Assembly: GCF_024704385.1 (NCBI RefSeq)
Contig: NZ_JAJDFX010000002.1
Span: 3,348,001 to 3,412,000, forward strand
DNA length: 64,000 nt
Direction of reading: 5' to 3'
Source of the DNA: Cellulomonas sp. P24
Lineage (GTDB): Bacteria; Actinomycetota; Actinomycetes; Actinomycetales; Cellulomonadaceae
This document shows positions 8,992 to 17,080 of the stretch, one piece after another (position 1 is the stretch's first letter; every line of letters begins with the position of its first letter). Both the position numbers and the translations under genes were made by a program. The notes beneath the pieces were generated by a model. It made no database searches and was not told where the DNA came from. It worked only from the letters and a program-made list of their open reading frames with translations.

Positions 8992-9879
8992 ATGACGAGT
9001 CCCCCCGGCCGACCGTCGGCCCGCCCCGCGCTCCGGGTGTCGGTCCTGCGGGAGCTTCTTCTCGCCCCTGGTGGGCCACTCGCGCGGCTCGACGTCGTGG
9101 AGAGTTCCGGCTCGACGAACGCGGACATCGCCGCCACCCTCGCGCGCGACCCGGCCTCCTTGCCCGATCGCACGGTGCTGGTGGCCGAGCTCCAGACCGC
9201 AGGGCGTGGGCGGGCCGGCCGGCACTGGGAGGCGCCGTCGCGCTCCTCGCTCGCGGTCTCGTTCCTGCTCCGGCCCGGGCCGGGCGTGCCGCTCCCGACG
9301 TTCGGCTGGCTCCCGTTGCTCGCTGGTCTGGCGGGGGTGACGGCACTGCGGGGCACCACGGGCGTCGACGTCCGGCTCAAGTGGCCGAACGACCTCCTGG
9401 TGAGCTCTCCGGACAGGACGGAGCTCCCGGGCTGGGACACGGATCGCAAGATCGGGGGGATCCTCAGCGAGCTCGTGACGACGTCGGTCGGGCCGGCGGC
9501 GATCGTGGGCATCGGCATCAACGTGTCGCAGGAGCCCGACGAGCTTCCGGTCGAGTCGGCCGCATCCCTGCTCACGGCCGGTGCGGGGGAGATCGACCGC
9601 GAGACGCTGCTCGTGGCCCTCGTCGACGCGGTCGTCTCCGTCGACGCGCGGTGGCGGGAGGCGCACGGCGATGCGGTCGCGGCCGGCCTCGCCGACGAGT
9701 GCACGGCCGTCTGCGGCACGCTCGGGCGCAAGGTGCGGGTCGATCTCCCGGGTGACGTGGTGGTCGAGGGGCAGGCGCTGGCGCTCGGTCCGGACGGTTC
9801 CCTCGTGGTCGAGGAGACGTCCGGTCGCGTCCGTTCGGTCCTGGCAGGTGACGTGCGTCACCTCCGTGCGACCGCGTGA
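8992..9879 (+). CDS. birA: Biotin--[acetyl-CoA-carboxylase] ligase
   Basis: This 295-residue enzyme activates biotin with ATP and attaches it to the carrier lysine of acyl-CoA carboxylases. Motifs in order are SSGSTNADI, the biotin/ATP loop GRGRAGRHWEAPS (the usual GRGRxGRxW), LKWPNDLLV, KIGGILSEL and GIGINV, with a C-terminal SH3-like domain ending around SVLAGDVRHL. There is no N-terminal helix-turn-helix, so it should be a pure ligase, not a repressor like E. coli BirA. It stands back to back with the carboxylase operon it serves. The ATG at 8992 was chosen over upstream frame extension because of the motif position and the -10 spacing. Confidence 0.95.
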   Translation: MTSPPGRPSARPALRVSVLRELLLAPGGPLARLDVVESSGSTNADIAATLARDPASLPDRTVLVAELQTAGRGRAGRHWEAPSRSSLAVSFLLRPGPGVPLPTFGWLPLLAGLAGVTALRGTTGVDVRLKWPNDLLVSSPDRTELPGWDTDRKIGGILSELVTTSVGPAAIVGIGINVSQEPDELPVESAASLLTAGAGEIDRETLLVALVDAVVSVDARWREAHGDAVAAGLADECTAVCGTLGRKVRVDLPGDVVVEGQALALGPDGSLVVEETSGRVRSVLAGDVRHLRATA

Positions 9880-9881
9880 AT

Positions 9882-9887
9882 TACGCT
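9882..9887 (+). promoter_or_regulatory. -10 element (TACGCT) of the cyclase gene
   Basis: TACGCT lies at the end of birA and is followed by six bases and a GTG at 9894. This supports the 9894 start over a GTG at 9876 that overlaps the birA stop. Confidence 0.55.
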
Positions 9888-9893
9888 CAGGAC

Positions 9894-11153
9894 GTGCCCG
9901 ACGACGCCGGATCCCCTGACCGCCCCTCGGTCCCGGCAGCGCACGAGCCGGGGACCTCGACGGTGTCCGCCCTGGACGACCGGCTGCTCGGCGGTCCGCG
10001 TGTCCTGACCATGCGTCAGGTGGCGACGGATCTCGACGTCGAGCTCGACGTCGTGCGGCGGTACTGGCAGACGCTCGGTCTCCCGAGGGCCGACATCGAC
10101 GACACGGTCCTGACGGCCGACGATGCCGCGGCGCTCGGCCACGTGCTGGAGCTCGTGCGGGACCACGGGCTCGAGATGAGTACCGTCATCACGTTGACGC
10201 GCGCCCTCGGTCACACCGCGGACCGGTTGGCCCTCTGGGAGGTCGAGGCGCTCGTCGAGGACATGGCCCGCCGGTACGAGCTCGACGACGTGAGCGCCCG
10301 GCTGCTCGTGCTCGACCGGCTCGCCGGGCTCGCCCCGCTCCTCGAGGCGCAGCTCGTCTACTCGTGGCGCCGGCACCTGGCGGCGGTCGCCGGTCGGTTC
10401 GCCGCCGAGTTCGCCGAGCTGCGTGCGCCTCAGACGGCCGACCGGCATGCGTTGCCGCTCCCGCGGGCGGTGGGATTCGCGGACATGGTCTCGTTCACGC
10501 GTGTGAGCGCCGGACTGGACTACACCGAGCTCTCGGCGTTCGTGCAGCGCTTCGAGACCGCGGCGCGCGACGTCGTGTCCGCTGCGGGCGGGCGCGTGGT
10601 CAAGACGATCGGTGACGCCGTGCTGTTCGTCGCGGACGACGTCGCCACCGGTGCCGATGTCGCGCTGGGCCTCGCCCGCGAGATCGGCTCCGAGGGCATC
10701 ACGCCACCGGTGCGGGTCTCGATGGTGTGGGGGCGGGTGCTCTCGCGCTTCGGCGACGTGTTCGGGCCGCCGGTCAACCTCGCGGCGCGGCTCGCGGACG
10801 AGGCGCGACCTCGCAGCGTGCTGATCGACCAGACGACCGCGGACCATCTGGCCGGTGATCCGCGCTTCGTCCTCGTGCGGCAGGAGCCGCGCGAGGTGCA
10901 GGGGCTCGGCGCGATCGCCCCGGTGCTGCTCCGCTGGTCCGGCGACCAGGACGCGGTGCTCGACCGGGGTGCGGTGTTCGAGCAGGGTGCGCCGTTCGAG
11001 CAGAGTGCGGTGCTCGAGCAGAGTGCGGTGCGCGAGCAGAGTGCGGTGCGCGAGCAGAGTGCGGTGCTCGACCGGGGTGCCGTGTCCGATCAGGTACGGG
11101 TGTCCGATCAGGTGCAGGTGCCCGATCAGGGTGCGAGCGGCGCGAGCAGCTGA
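9894..11153 (+). CDS. Class III adenylate/guanylate cyclase with hexapeptide-repeat tail
   Basis: The 419-residue product has three parts. Residues about 40-95 resemble a MerR-like helix-turn-helix module (VLTMRQVATDLDVELDVVRR), followed by a helical linker. The class III cyclase domain is at about 190-345, with the metal aspartates in GFADMVSFT and KTIGDAVLF and the dimer-interface block GPPVNLAARLADEA. The last 67 residues are ten hexapeptide repeats of the type xAVxEQ. It should make cAMP (or cGMP) in the cytoplasm. The start is either GTG 9894 (behind TACGCT) or GTG 9876, overlapping birA. The 3' end overlaps the convergent SRAP gene by 28 bases. Confidence 0.88.
   Translation: MPDDAGSPDRPSVPAAHEPGTSTVSALDDRLLGGPRVLTMRQVATDLDVELDVVRRYWQTLGLPRADIDDTVLTADDAAALGHVLELVRDHGLEMSTVITLTRALGHTADRLALWEVEALVEDMARRYELDDVSARLLVLDRLAGLAPLLEAQLVYSWRRHLAAVAGRFAAEFAELRAPQTADRHALPLPRAVGFADMVSFTRVSAGLDYTELSAFVQRFETAARDVVSAAGGRVVKTIGDAVLFVADDVATGADVALGLAREIGSEGITPPVRVSMVWGRVLSRFGDVFGPPVNLAARLADEARPRSVLIDQTTADHLAGDPRFVLVRQEPREVQGLGAIAPVLLRWSGDQDAVLDRGAVFEQGAPFEQSAVLEQSAVREQSAVREQSAVLDRGAVSDQVRVSDQVQVPDQGASGASS
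10950..11129 (+). repeat. 18-base tandem repeat, about ten units, in the cyclase gene
   Basis: Units of the form GTGCGGTGCTCGAGCAGA repeat in frame about ten times, with the central units nearly identical and the outer ones diverged. Each unit encodes one hexapeptide (for example SAVREQ). Unit number could vary between strains by slippage without breaking the frame. Confidence 0.85.
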
Positions 11154-11851
11154 GGTCCGTCTGTCCCGACGCGGTTCACGGCGGTCGAGACCGGGACGGC
11201 GACGAGATCAGGCGGCGGCAGGCGGAGCAGGTCCGCGGCCGCAGGCGGGTCGACGGACGGGTCGAGCCAGAGGTCCCAGGTCTGCGGTCCGAGGATCACG
11301 GGTTGGCGATCGTGGATCGCTCGGAGCTCTCCCTGCGCGGCCGTGGTGAGGATCGTGGCGGTGACGAGCCACGGGTCGACGCCGTCCTCGGGTGTCCCGG
11401 GCGTCTTCCAGAACTCGTACAGTCCCGCGAACGCCAGTGGTGCGCCGTCCGCGGCGCGGATCGCGTACGGCTGCTTCGAGGTGGTGGTGCTGCCGGGCGG
11501 CGGCGCGGCCCACTCGTAGTACGCGTCGGCGGGGACGATCGCGCGTCGGCGTGCGAATGCCCGGCTGAACGACGGCTTCTCCTGGGCGGTCTCGGACCGG
11601 GCGTTGATCATCCGGGCGCCGACCGACGGGTCCTTCGCCCAGGAGGGGACGAGTCCCCACCGCGCGAGCCGCAGCGAGCGGACGACCTCGTGCGTGTCGC
11701 TGCTCTCACGCTCGACCACGATCCGGATCTGCTGGGTCGGCGCGACGTTCCACGAGGGTGGGAGCAGGCGTGCGTCGTCCGCGACCTCGGCGAGGGCGAA
11801 CGCGTCGGCAAGGTCCTGGGCCTCGCGGAACGAGGCGAAGCGGCCGCACAT
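11126..11851 (-). CDS. yedK: SRAP-domain (YedK/HMCES-type) abasic-site protein
   Basis: This 241-residue protein begins MCGRFAS. Cys2 becomes the N-terminal catalytic residue that forms a thiazolidine crosslink with abasic sites in single-stranded DNA. Other family residues are visible: Asn83 in INARSET, Glu113 in YYEW and His180 in RAIHDRQPVIL. It shields abasic sites at replication forks, in the nucleoid. Length is typical of the bacterial family (about 220-250). Its stop lies inside the end of the cyclase gene, so the two transcripts converge and overlap. Confidence 0.95.
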   Translation of the reverse strand: MCGRFASFREAQDLADAFALAEVADDARLLPPSWNVAPTQQIRIVVERESSDTHEVVRSLRLARWGLVPSWAKDPSVGARMINARSETAQEKPSFSRAFARRRAIVPADAYYEWAAPPPGSTTTSKQPYAIRAADGAPLAFAGLYEFWKTPGTPEDGVDPWLVTATILTTAAQGELRAIHDRQPVILGPQTWDLWLDPSVDPPAAADLLRLPPPDLVAVPVSTAVNRVGTDGPQLLAPLAP

Positions 11852-11959
11852 GCGATCCAGTCTGCACCGGGAGCCGCGACGCGGGTCGTCCGGGCGCGAC
11901 GCGGTCGCCGCGTCGAATCGATTCGACTTCCCCAGGTGGGCGTGGCACGATCAGCACTC

Positions 11960-13197
11960 GTGAGTGACGTCGGCGAGCCCCGGGACGACGCCCGCCGGAC
12001 GACGCGCCCGAGCGCCAGGTACGTGCTGCTCCTGGGTTCGATGACGACGCTCCCGGCGATCTCGACGGACATGTACCTGCCGTCCCTGCCCGACGTCGCA
12101 CGTGACCTGCACACGACGGCGACCGCCGCGCAGCTCACCATCACCGCGATGCTGGTCGGTGGTGCGCTCGGCCAGCTCGTGATCGGTCCGCTCTCCGACC
12201 GGTTCGGACGCCGACGGCCGGCCATGGTCGGCATCGCCCTGCACGTGCTCACGTCGCTCTTGTGCGCGATCGCGCCGAGCATCGTCCCGATGATCGCGGC
12301 CCGGTCCCTCCAGGGCTTCTTCAACGCCGCGGCGACCGTGTCCGCGATGGCGGTGATCCGGGACCGGTTCGTCGGCGCCGACGCGTCCCAGCTGTTGTCA
12401 CGGCTCATGCTGGTGATCGGTGTCTCGCCGCTGTTCGCGCCGTCGATCGGTGGGCTGATCGCCGGTCAGGCCGGGTGGCGCGCGGTGTTCCTGGCGCTGG
12501 CCCTGGCCGGTGTCGCGCTGTGGGTCCTGCTGTGGCGGCGGATGCCGGAGACCCTGCCGGTGGAGCGCCGACGCGAGGGTGGCCTCCGGTCGGCGCTGGC
12601 CGGGTACCGCACCCTGGTGCGCGATCGCCACTTCGTCGCGCTCGCGGTGCTGCCTGGCCTCGGGATGGTGATCCTCATGAGCTACGTCGTCGGGTCACCG
12701 TTCGTGCTGCGTGAGGGGTTCGGTCTGTCCGCCAACCAGTTCGGGCTGCTGTTCGCCTTCAACGGCATCGCCCTGGTCGGCGGTGCGCAGATCAATGCCG
12801 CCCTCGTGCGCCGGGTCGCCCCCGTGCGCATCCTGCGCGTCGCGCTGCCGATCTCGTTGATGCTCACCGCGAGCCTGTTCGCCGTGGTGCATCTGCTCCC
12901 GCACGAGCTGGTGCCGCTGCTCGTCGTCCTGTGGCTCCTCATGGGGACGATCAACTTCGTCCCGCCCAACGCGTCGGCGCTCGCGCTCAGCCGTCACGGC
13001 GAGATCGCCGGAACGGCTGCGGCGGTCATCGGCTCGCTGCAGGCCGGTGTCGCCGGGGTCGTGAGCCCACTCGTCGGGGTGCTCGGGGGAACGCGGTCGC
13101 GATGGGGACCGTGATGGTCAGCGCCTCGGTGACGGCCCTGGCGGTGCTGATGATCGCCACGCCGGCGTACCGGCGCGGTGGGTGGTCGGCGGCCTGA
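11960..13197 (+). pseudogene. Bcr/CflA-type multidrug MFS transporter, frameshifted near its end
   Basis: From a GTG at 11960 the frame gives an MFS protein with 11 membrane helices and Bcr/CflA hallmarks (PAISTDMYLPSLPDV, then GPLSDRFGRRRP after the second helix). These are drug/H+ antiporters. The frame then stops at 13114 without helix 12. The missing helix and tail (MGTVMVSASVTALAVLMIA, ending at 13197) are in another frame, and adding one G to the G5 run at 13085-13089 rejoins them. Intact length would be about 412 residues. The change may be a sequencing error; if real, the protein loses its last helix. The start codon is the least certain point. Confidence 0.85.
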
Positions 13198-13199
13198 GC

Positions 13200-13331
13200 T
13201 CAGCCGAGCCCGACGGCCCCGCCGATGCCGGCGAGCACGACGAGAGCGAGCGAGGACCAGGCGGCCACGACCCACCACTCGACGGGGTGAGGGTGCTCAC
13301 CCTGCCGCTGGGCGATCCGGTGCGGTTCCAT
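13200..13331 (-). CDS. Small single-helix membrane protein
   Basis: A 43-codon frame runs from an ATG at 13331 to a stop three bases from the transporter stop. About 15 polar residues are followed by one strong hydrophobic helix (WWVVAAWSSLALVVLAGIGG). I recognise no family. The convergent position, close packing and membrane-like composition favour a real gene, but the length is short and no clear ribosome site is seen. Confidence 0.4.
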   Translation of the reverse strand: MEPHRIAQRQGEHPHPVEWWVVAAWSSLALVVLAGIGGAVGLG

Positions 13332-13480
13332 ACCGGTGTCATCGGCACGATGACCGCCGACAACATCCCTTTGACCGGTCGTTCTCAGAAACTTCACCCG
13401 GTCGGCACAGGCGGGAGCCTCCCACCAGCATGTGCGGTGGACCGTGCGGAGGTGCGTCTGGCGAGTCGCGCCGGTCGGCG

Positions 13481-13981
13481 TCAGGCTGCGGCTGCTGCGG
13501 CCACCTGCTGACGCAGCTTCTCGACCTGGGTGGACAGTGACTCGAGGACCGTCTTGGCGGCGCCGTCGACGCCGGCGGCCGCGGCATCGAGCTGTGTCTT
13601 CGCTGCGGCGAGCGCGGAGTCGGCGCGCGTGAGCGCCGCGGTGGTCGCGGGGCTCGGGGTGGCGGTCTGGGCGTCGAGCGCGCTCCGGGCTGTCGCGATC
13701 GCGCTGCTCGCGGTGTCGACGGCGGCCCGGGCCGAGGAGTCCACGCCGGCGAGCGTGGTGCGCGCGTCGTTGATGGTCGTCGTGATCGAGTCGATCGAGG
13801 CCCGCGCCTCGTCGACGCGCGAGCGGACGCTGTCGACGGCGTTCTGGGCGGAGTCCTTGAGATCGGCGGCCTGGGAGCAGGCGCTCAGGCCGAGCGCGAT
13901 GCCGATGGCGACGACGACCGACAGCGCGGCGGACCGTGTGGTGGGTCGAGTGGCACGGCGACCGGATGGGGACGGCCTCAC
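13481..13981 (-). CDS. Putative lipoprotein with long helical domain
   Basis: This 166-residue protein starts at a GTG behind AAGGAG. An arginine-rich N-terminus and hydrophobic segment end in the lipobox LSAC, making Cys35 the lipidated residue. The mature part is rich in Ala, Ser, Thr and Asp with regular heptad-like spacing, probably one long helix or coiled coil, and ends in a poly-alanine tail. It has no enzymatic motif. It likely sits on the outer face of the membrane. A CACAAT element about 25 bases before the start may be its -10. It follows the adhE terminator, so it is probably its own unit. Confidence 0.75.
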   Translation of the reverse strand: MRPSPSGRRATRPTTRSAALSVVVAIGIALGLSACSQAADLKDSAQNAVDSVRSRVDEARASIDSITTTINDARTTLAGVDSSARAAVDTASSAIATARSALDAQTATPSPATTAALTRADSALAAAKTQLDAAAAGVDGAAKTVLESLSTQVEKLRQQVAAAAAA

Positions 13982-14060
13982 GGGAGCTCCTTCGTCGTGG
14001 AGAGTCCCATTGTGCCGGACGGGGCGGGTCGCGCGGGTCGTCTCGCGGCTGCAGACAAGG

Positions 14061-14098
14061 GTGCGCCCCGCCCGATGGTGGGATCGGGCGGGGCGCAC
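14061..14098 (-). terminator. Strong hairpin terminator after adhE
   Basis: A perfect 16-base stem (GTGCGCCCCGCCCGAT and its complement) closes a six-base loop. It lies 28 bases beyond the adhE stop on the adhE strand and before the lipoprotein gene. There is no clear T tract, as usual in this GC range. Confidence 0.85.
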
Positions 14099-14125
14099 GG
14101 CGAGCAGACAACCGGTGTGAACCGG

Positions 14126-16897
14126 TCAGGACACGGACGCAGCCTCCGCCGGGGCGTCGTCCGCAGGTGCACCACTCACGGCACCGTGCTCTCGCACGTC
14201 CTGCTGCTCGCGGCGGCCACGGACGTCCTCGATGGACGTTCCGTAGTAGGCCGCAGTCATGAGGTCCTTCATGTCGGCCAGCATCGGCATCCGCGGGTTC
14301 GCGGGTGCGCACTGGTCCTCGTAGGCGCCCATCGCCACCTCGTCGAGGCGACCGATGAACTCCAGCTCGTCGACGCCCTGCGCCGCGAAGGAGGCGGGGA
14401 TCCCGACCTTCGACCGGAGCGCCTCGACCGCGAGGGCGTAGGACTCGACGCCCTCGGCCGGGGTCGCGGCCGGCAGACCGAGCGACTGCGCGATCTGCTG
14501 GAACCGCTCCGGCGCGACGTAGTTCTCGTACTTCGGCCAGCTCGTGAGCTTGGTCGGAACCTTGCCGTTGTACCGGATCACGTGTGCCAGGAGGGTGGCG
14601 TTGGTCCGGCCGTGGACGAGGTGGAACGTCGAGCCGATCACGTGCGCCATCGCGTGCACGATCCCGAGGAAGGCGTTGCCGAACGCCATACCGGCGATCG
14701 TCCCCGCGTTGTGCATCTTCTCGCGGGCGTCCGCCGTCGCCGGGTCGGACGGGTCGCCGTTGACGCTCTGGGCGAGGTTGTCGAAGATCAGGCGGATCGC
14801 CTGGAGCGCCATGCCGTCGGTGAAGTCGTTCGCGTAGACCGAGACGTACGCCTCGGTGGCGTGCGTGAGGGCGTCGAAGCCCGAGTCCGCTGCGAGCGAG
14901 GCGGGCATCTTCGAGGTGAGGATCGGGTCGATGATCGCGACGGTCGGCGTGAGGGCGTAGTCCGCGAGCGGGTACTTCTTGCCCGACTCCGTGTCCGTGA
15001 TGACCGCGAACGGGGTCACCTCGGCTCCGGTGCCCGACGTGGTCGGGATGCAGACGAGCTTCGCGAGGTCACCGAGGAGCGGGAAGGTGAACGCGCGCTT
15101 GCGGACGTCGAAGAACTTCTGCTTGAGGTCCGAGAAGTTCACCTCGGGGTGCTCGTACAGCAGCCACATGACCTTGGCGGCGTCCATCGGCGAGCCACCG
15201 CCGAGCGCGATGATCGTGTCCGGGTGGAAGGCGCGCATCTCGGCCGCGCCCTTCTTCACCGTGGTCACGGACGGCTCCGGCTCCACGGTGTCGATGATCT
15301 GCAGCGAGACCTTCTCGGGGCGGCGGCTCAGGACGTCGAGGATCTTGTCGACGAAGCCCAGGCGCGTCATGGTCGTGTCGGTGACGATCGTGACGCGGGA
15401 GATCCCCGCCATGTCCGTGAGGTAGCGGATCGCGTTCGGCTCGAAGTACGTCTTGGCCGGCACCTTGAACCACTGGAGGTTGTTGTTCCGTCGGCCGATC
15501 CGCTTGATGTTCACCAGGTTGACCGCCGAGACGTTGTTCGACACCGAGTTGTGGCCGTAGGAGCCGCAGCCGAGCGTGAGGGACGGGATGAAGGCGTTGT
15601 AGATGTCGCCGATGCCGCCCAGCGAGGAGGGTGCGTTCGCGATGACACGGACCGCCTTGACCCGGGAGCCGAACTCCTCGACGAGGGCGTCGTCCCTGGT
15701 GTGGATCGCGGCGCTGTGCCCGAGGCCGTCGAACGCGACCATCTGCTCGGCGAGGGAGATGCCGTGCTCGGTGCTCGCGGCACGCAGCACCGCGAGAACC
15801 GGGCACAGCTTCTCGCGAGTCAGTGGCTCGCTCGGCCCGACCTCGCTGACCTCGGCCAGGATGATCGAGGTGTCCTCGGGGACGGAGAACCCGGCCTGCT
15901 TGGCGATCCAGGCGGGCGACTGCCCGACGACCGGCGCGTTGAGCTTCGCCTCGCCGCAGTTCTTGCCCTTCGCCTCGACACCGAAGATGAACTTCTCGAG
16001 GAGGGCCTTCTCCTTCTTGTTCACGCGGTACGCGTGCAGGATCGCGAACTCCGCCATGGCCGCGTCGTAGATCTCGTCGTCGAGGATGACGGCCTGCTCG
16101 GATGCGCAGATCATGCCGTTGTCGAAGGCCTTCGACAGGACGACGTCGTTGACCGCGCGCTTGAGCTTGGCGCTCTTCTCGATGTAGGCGGGGACGTTGC
16201 CGGCGCCGACGCCGAGCGCGGGCTTGCCGCACGAGTAGGCGGCGCGGACCATCGCGTTGCCACCGGTCGCCAGGATCAGTGCGACGCCGGGGTGGTTCAT
16301 CAGCTCGTTGGTCGCGGCGATCGACGGCGCCTCGACCCACTGGATGCAGTGCTCCGGGGCACCGGCCGCGACGGCGGCGTCCCGCACGACGCGGGCGGCG
16401 GCGACCGAGGACTCCTGCGCTGACGGGTGGAACGCGAAGATGATCGGGTTGCGCGTCTTCAGGGCGATGAGCGACTTGAAGATCGCGGTCGAGGTCGGGT
16501 TCGTCACGGGCGTCACACCGCAGATCACCCCGACCGGCTCGGCGATCTCGGTGATGCCGGTGATGTCGTCGCGGCTGATGATGCCGACGGTCTTGGTCGT
16601 CGCCATGCCGTGGGTCACGTGCTCGCACGCGAAGATGTTCTTGACGGCCTTGTCCTCGAAGACTCCGCGGTGCGTCTCGGCGACGGCGAGCTCGGCGAGG
16701 GCGCCGTGCTTGTCGAGGGCGGCGACGGCGGCCTTCTTGACGAGGTGGTCCACCTCCTCCTGCGTGAAGCGCCCGTAGGCCTCGAGGGCCTTGGTGGCGT
16801 TGGCCACGAGGCCATCGATCGGGCTCACGTCGCTGGAGCGAACCGCAGCGACAGAAGGCGTGGGCTTGGCTGTGCTCGTGCTCGAGGCGGAGGTCAC
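14126..16897 (-). CDS. adhE: Bifunctional acetaldehyde-CoA/alcohol dehydrogenase
   Basis: The 923-residue protein fuses two enzymes. The N-terminal half is a CoA-acylating aldehyde dehydrogenase (catalytic cysteine in NGMICASEQAVI). The C-terminal half is an iron-dependent alcohol dehydrogenase with GGGSPMDAAKVMW and the metal histidines in HAMAHVIGSTFHLVHG. It converts acetyl-CoA to ethanol with two NADH and polymerises into spirosomes in other bacteria. The first 25 residues and last 35 (Ala/Asp/Glu-rich) extend past the family core. The GTG is preceded by GGGAG. A TAGCGT element at 16957-16962 (minus strand) could be its -10, and I see no convincing Rex operator. Presence indicates fermentative growth. 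Confidence 0.97.
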   Translation of the reverse strand: MTSASSTSTAKPTPSVAAVRSSDVSPIDGLVANATKALEAYGRFTQEEVDHLVKKAAVAALDKHGALAELAVAETHRGVFEDKAVKNIFACEHVTHGMATTKTVGIISRDDITGITEIAEPVGVICGVTPVTNPTSTAIFKSLIALKTRNPIIFAFHPSAQESSVAAARVVRDAAVAAGAPEHCIQWVEAPSIAATNELMNHPGVALILATGGNAMVRAAYSCGKPALGVGAGNVPAYIEKSAKLKRAVNDVVLSKAFDNGMICASEQAVILDDEIYDAAMAEFAILHAYRVNKKEKALLEKFIFGVEAKGKNCGEAKLNAPVVGQSPAWIAKQAGFSVPEDTSIILAEVSEVGPSEPLTREKLCPVLAVLRAASTEHGISLAEQMVAFDGLGHSAAIHTRDDALVEEFGSRVKAVRVIANAPSSLGGIGDIYNAFIPSLTLGCGSYGHNSVSNNVSAVNLVNIKRIGRRNNNLQWFKVPAKTYFEPNAIRYLTDMAGISRVTIVTDTTMTRLGFVDKILDVLSRRPEKVSLQIIDTVEPEPSVTTVKKGAAEMRAFHPDTIIALGGGSPMDAAKVMWLLYEHPEVNFSDLKQKFFDVRKRAFTFPLLGDLAKLVCIPTTSGTGAEVTPFAVITDTESGKKYPLADYALTPTVAIIDPILTSKMPASLAADSGFDALTHATEAYVSVYANDFTDGMALQAIRLIFDNLAQSVNGDPSDPATADAREKMHNAGTIAGMAFGNAFLGIVHAMAHVIGSTFHLVHGRTNATLLAHVIRYNGKVPTKLTSWPKYENYVAPERFQQIAQSLGLPAATPAEGVESYALAVEALRSKVGIPASFAAQGVDELEFIGRLDEVAMGAYEDQCAPANPRMPMLADMKDLMTAAYYGTSIEDVRGRREQQDVREHGAVSGAPADDAPAEAASVS

Positions 16898-17029
16898 CAG
16901 TAGCTCCCGTTGTCGTGATGGAGAGGGGGACGAGATCCCCGTTGACCTCGTGCACCACGCTAGGAGAGGTCCGCCCCGAAACTCTGTGCCCTTGGTCCTG
17001 CACGGAGACGACGGCGCGAGCGGGTGCCC

Positions 17030-17055
17030 GAGATCCGCACGATCATGCGGATCTC
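17030..17055 (-). terminator. Ten-base inverted repeat after the antiporter gene
   Basis: GAGATCCGCA and its perfect complement flank a six-base loop, 26 bases past the antiporter stop on its strand. A terminator is most likely. It also lies upstream of adhE, so an operator role is possible but unsupported. Confidence 0.6.
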
Positions 17056-17080
17056 AAGGTCGACGGGGTGCGCCCGGCCC

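Noticed and set aside
16898-17029. A Rex operator upstream of adhE
   Set aside because: I looked for TTGTGA/TCACAA or TGTGAAC-type pairs and found none convincing; only a weak ACGAG/CTCGT pair is present.
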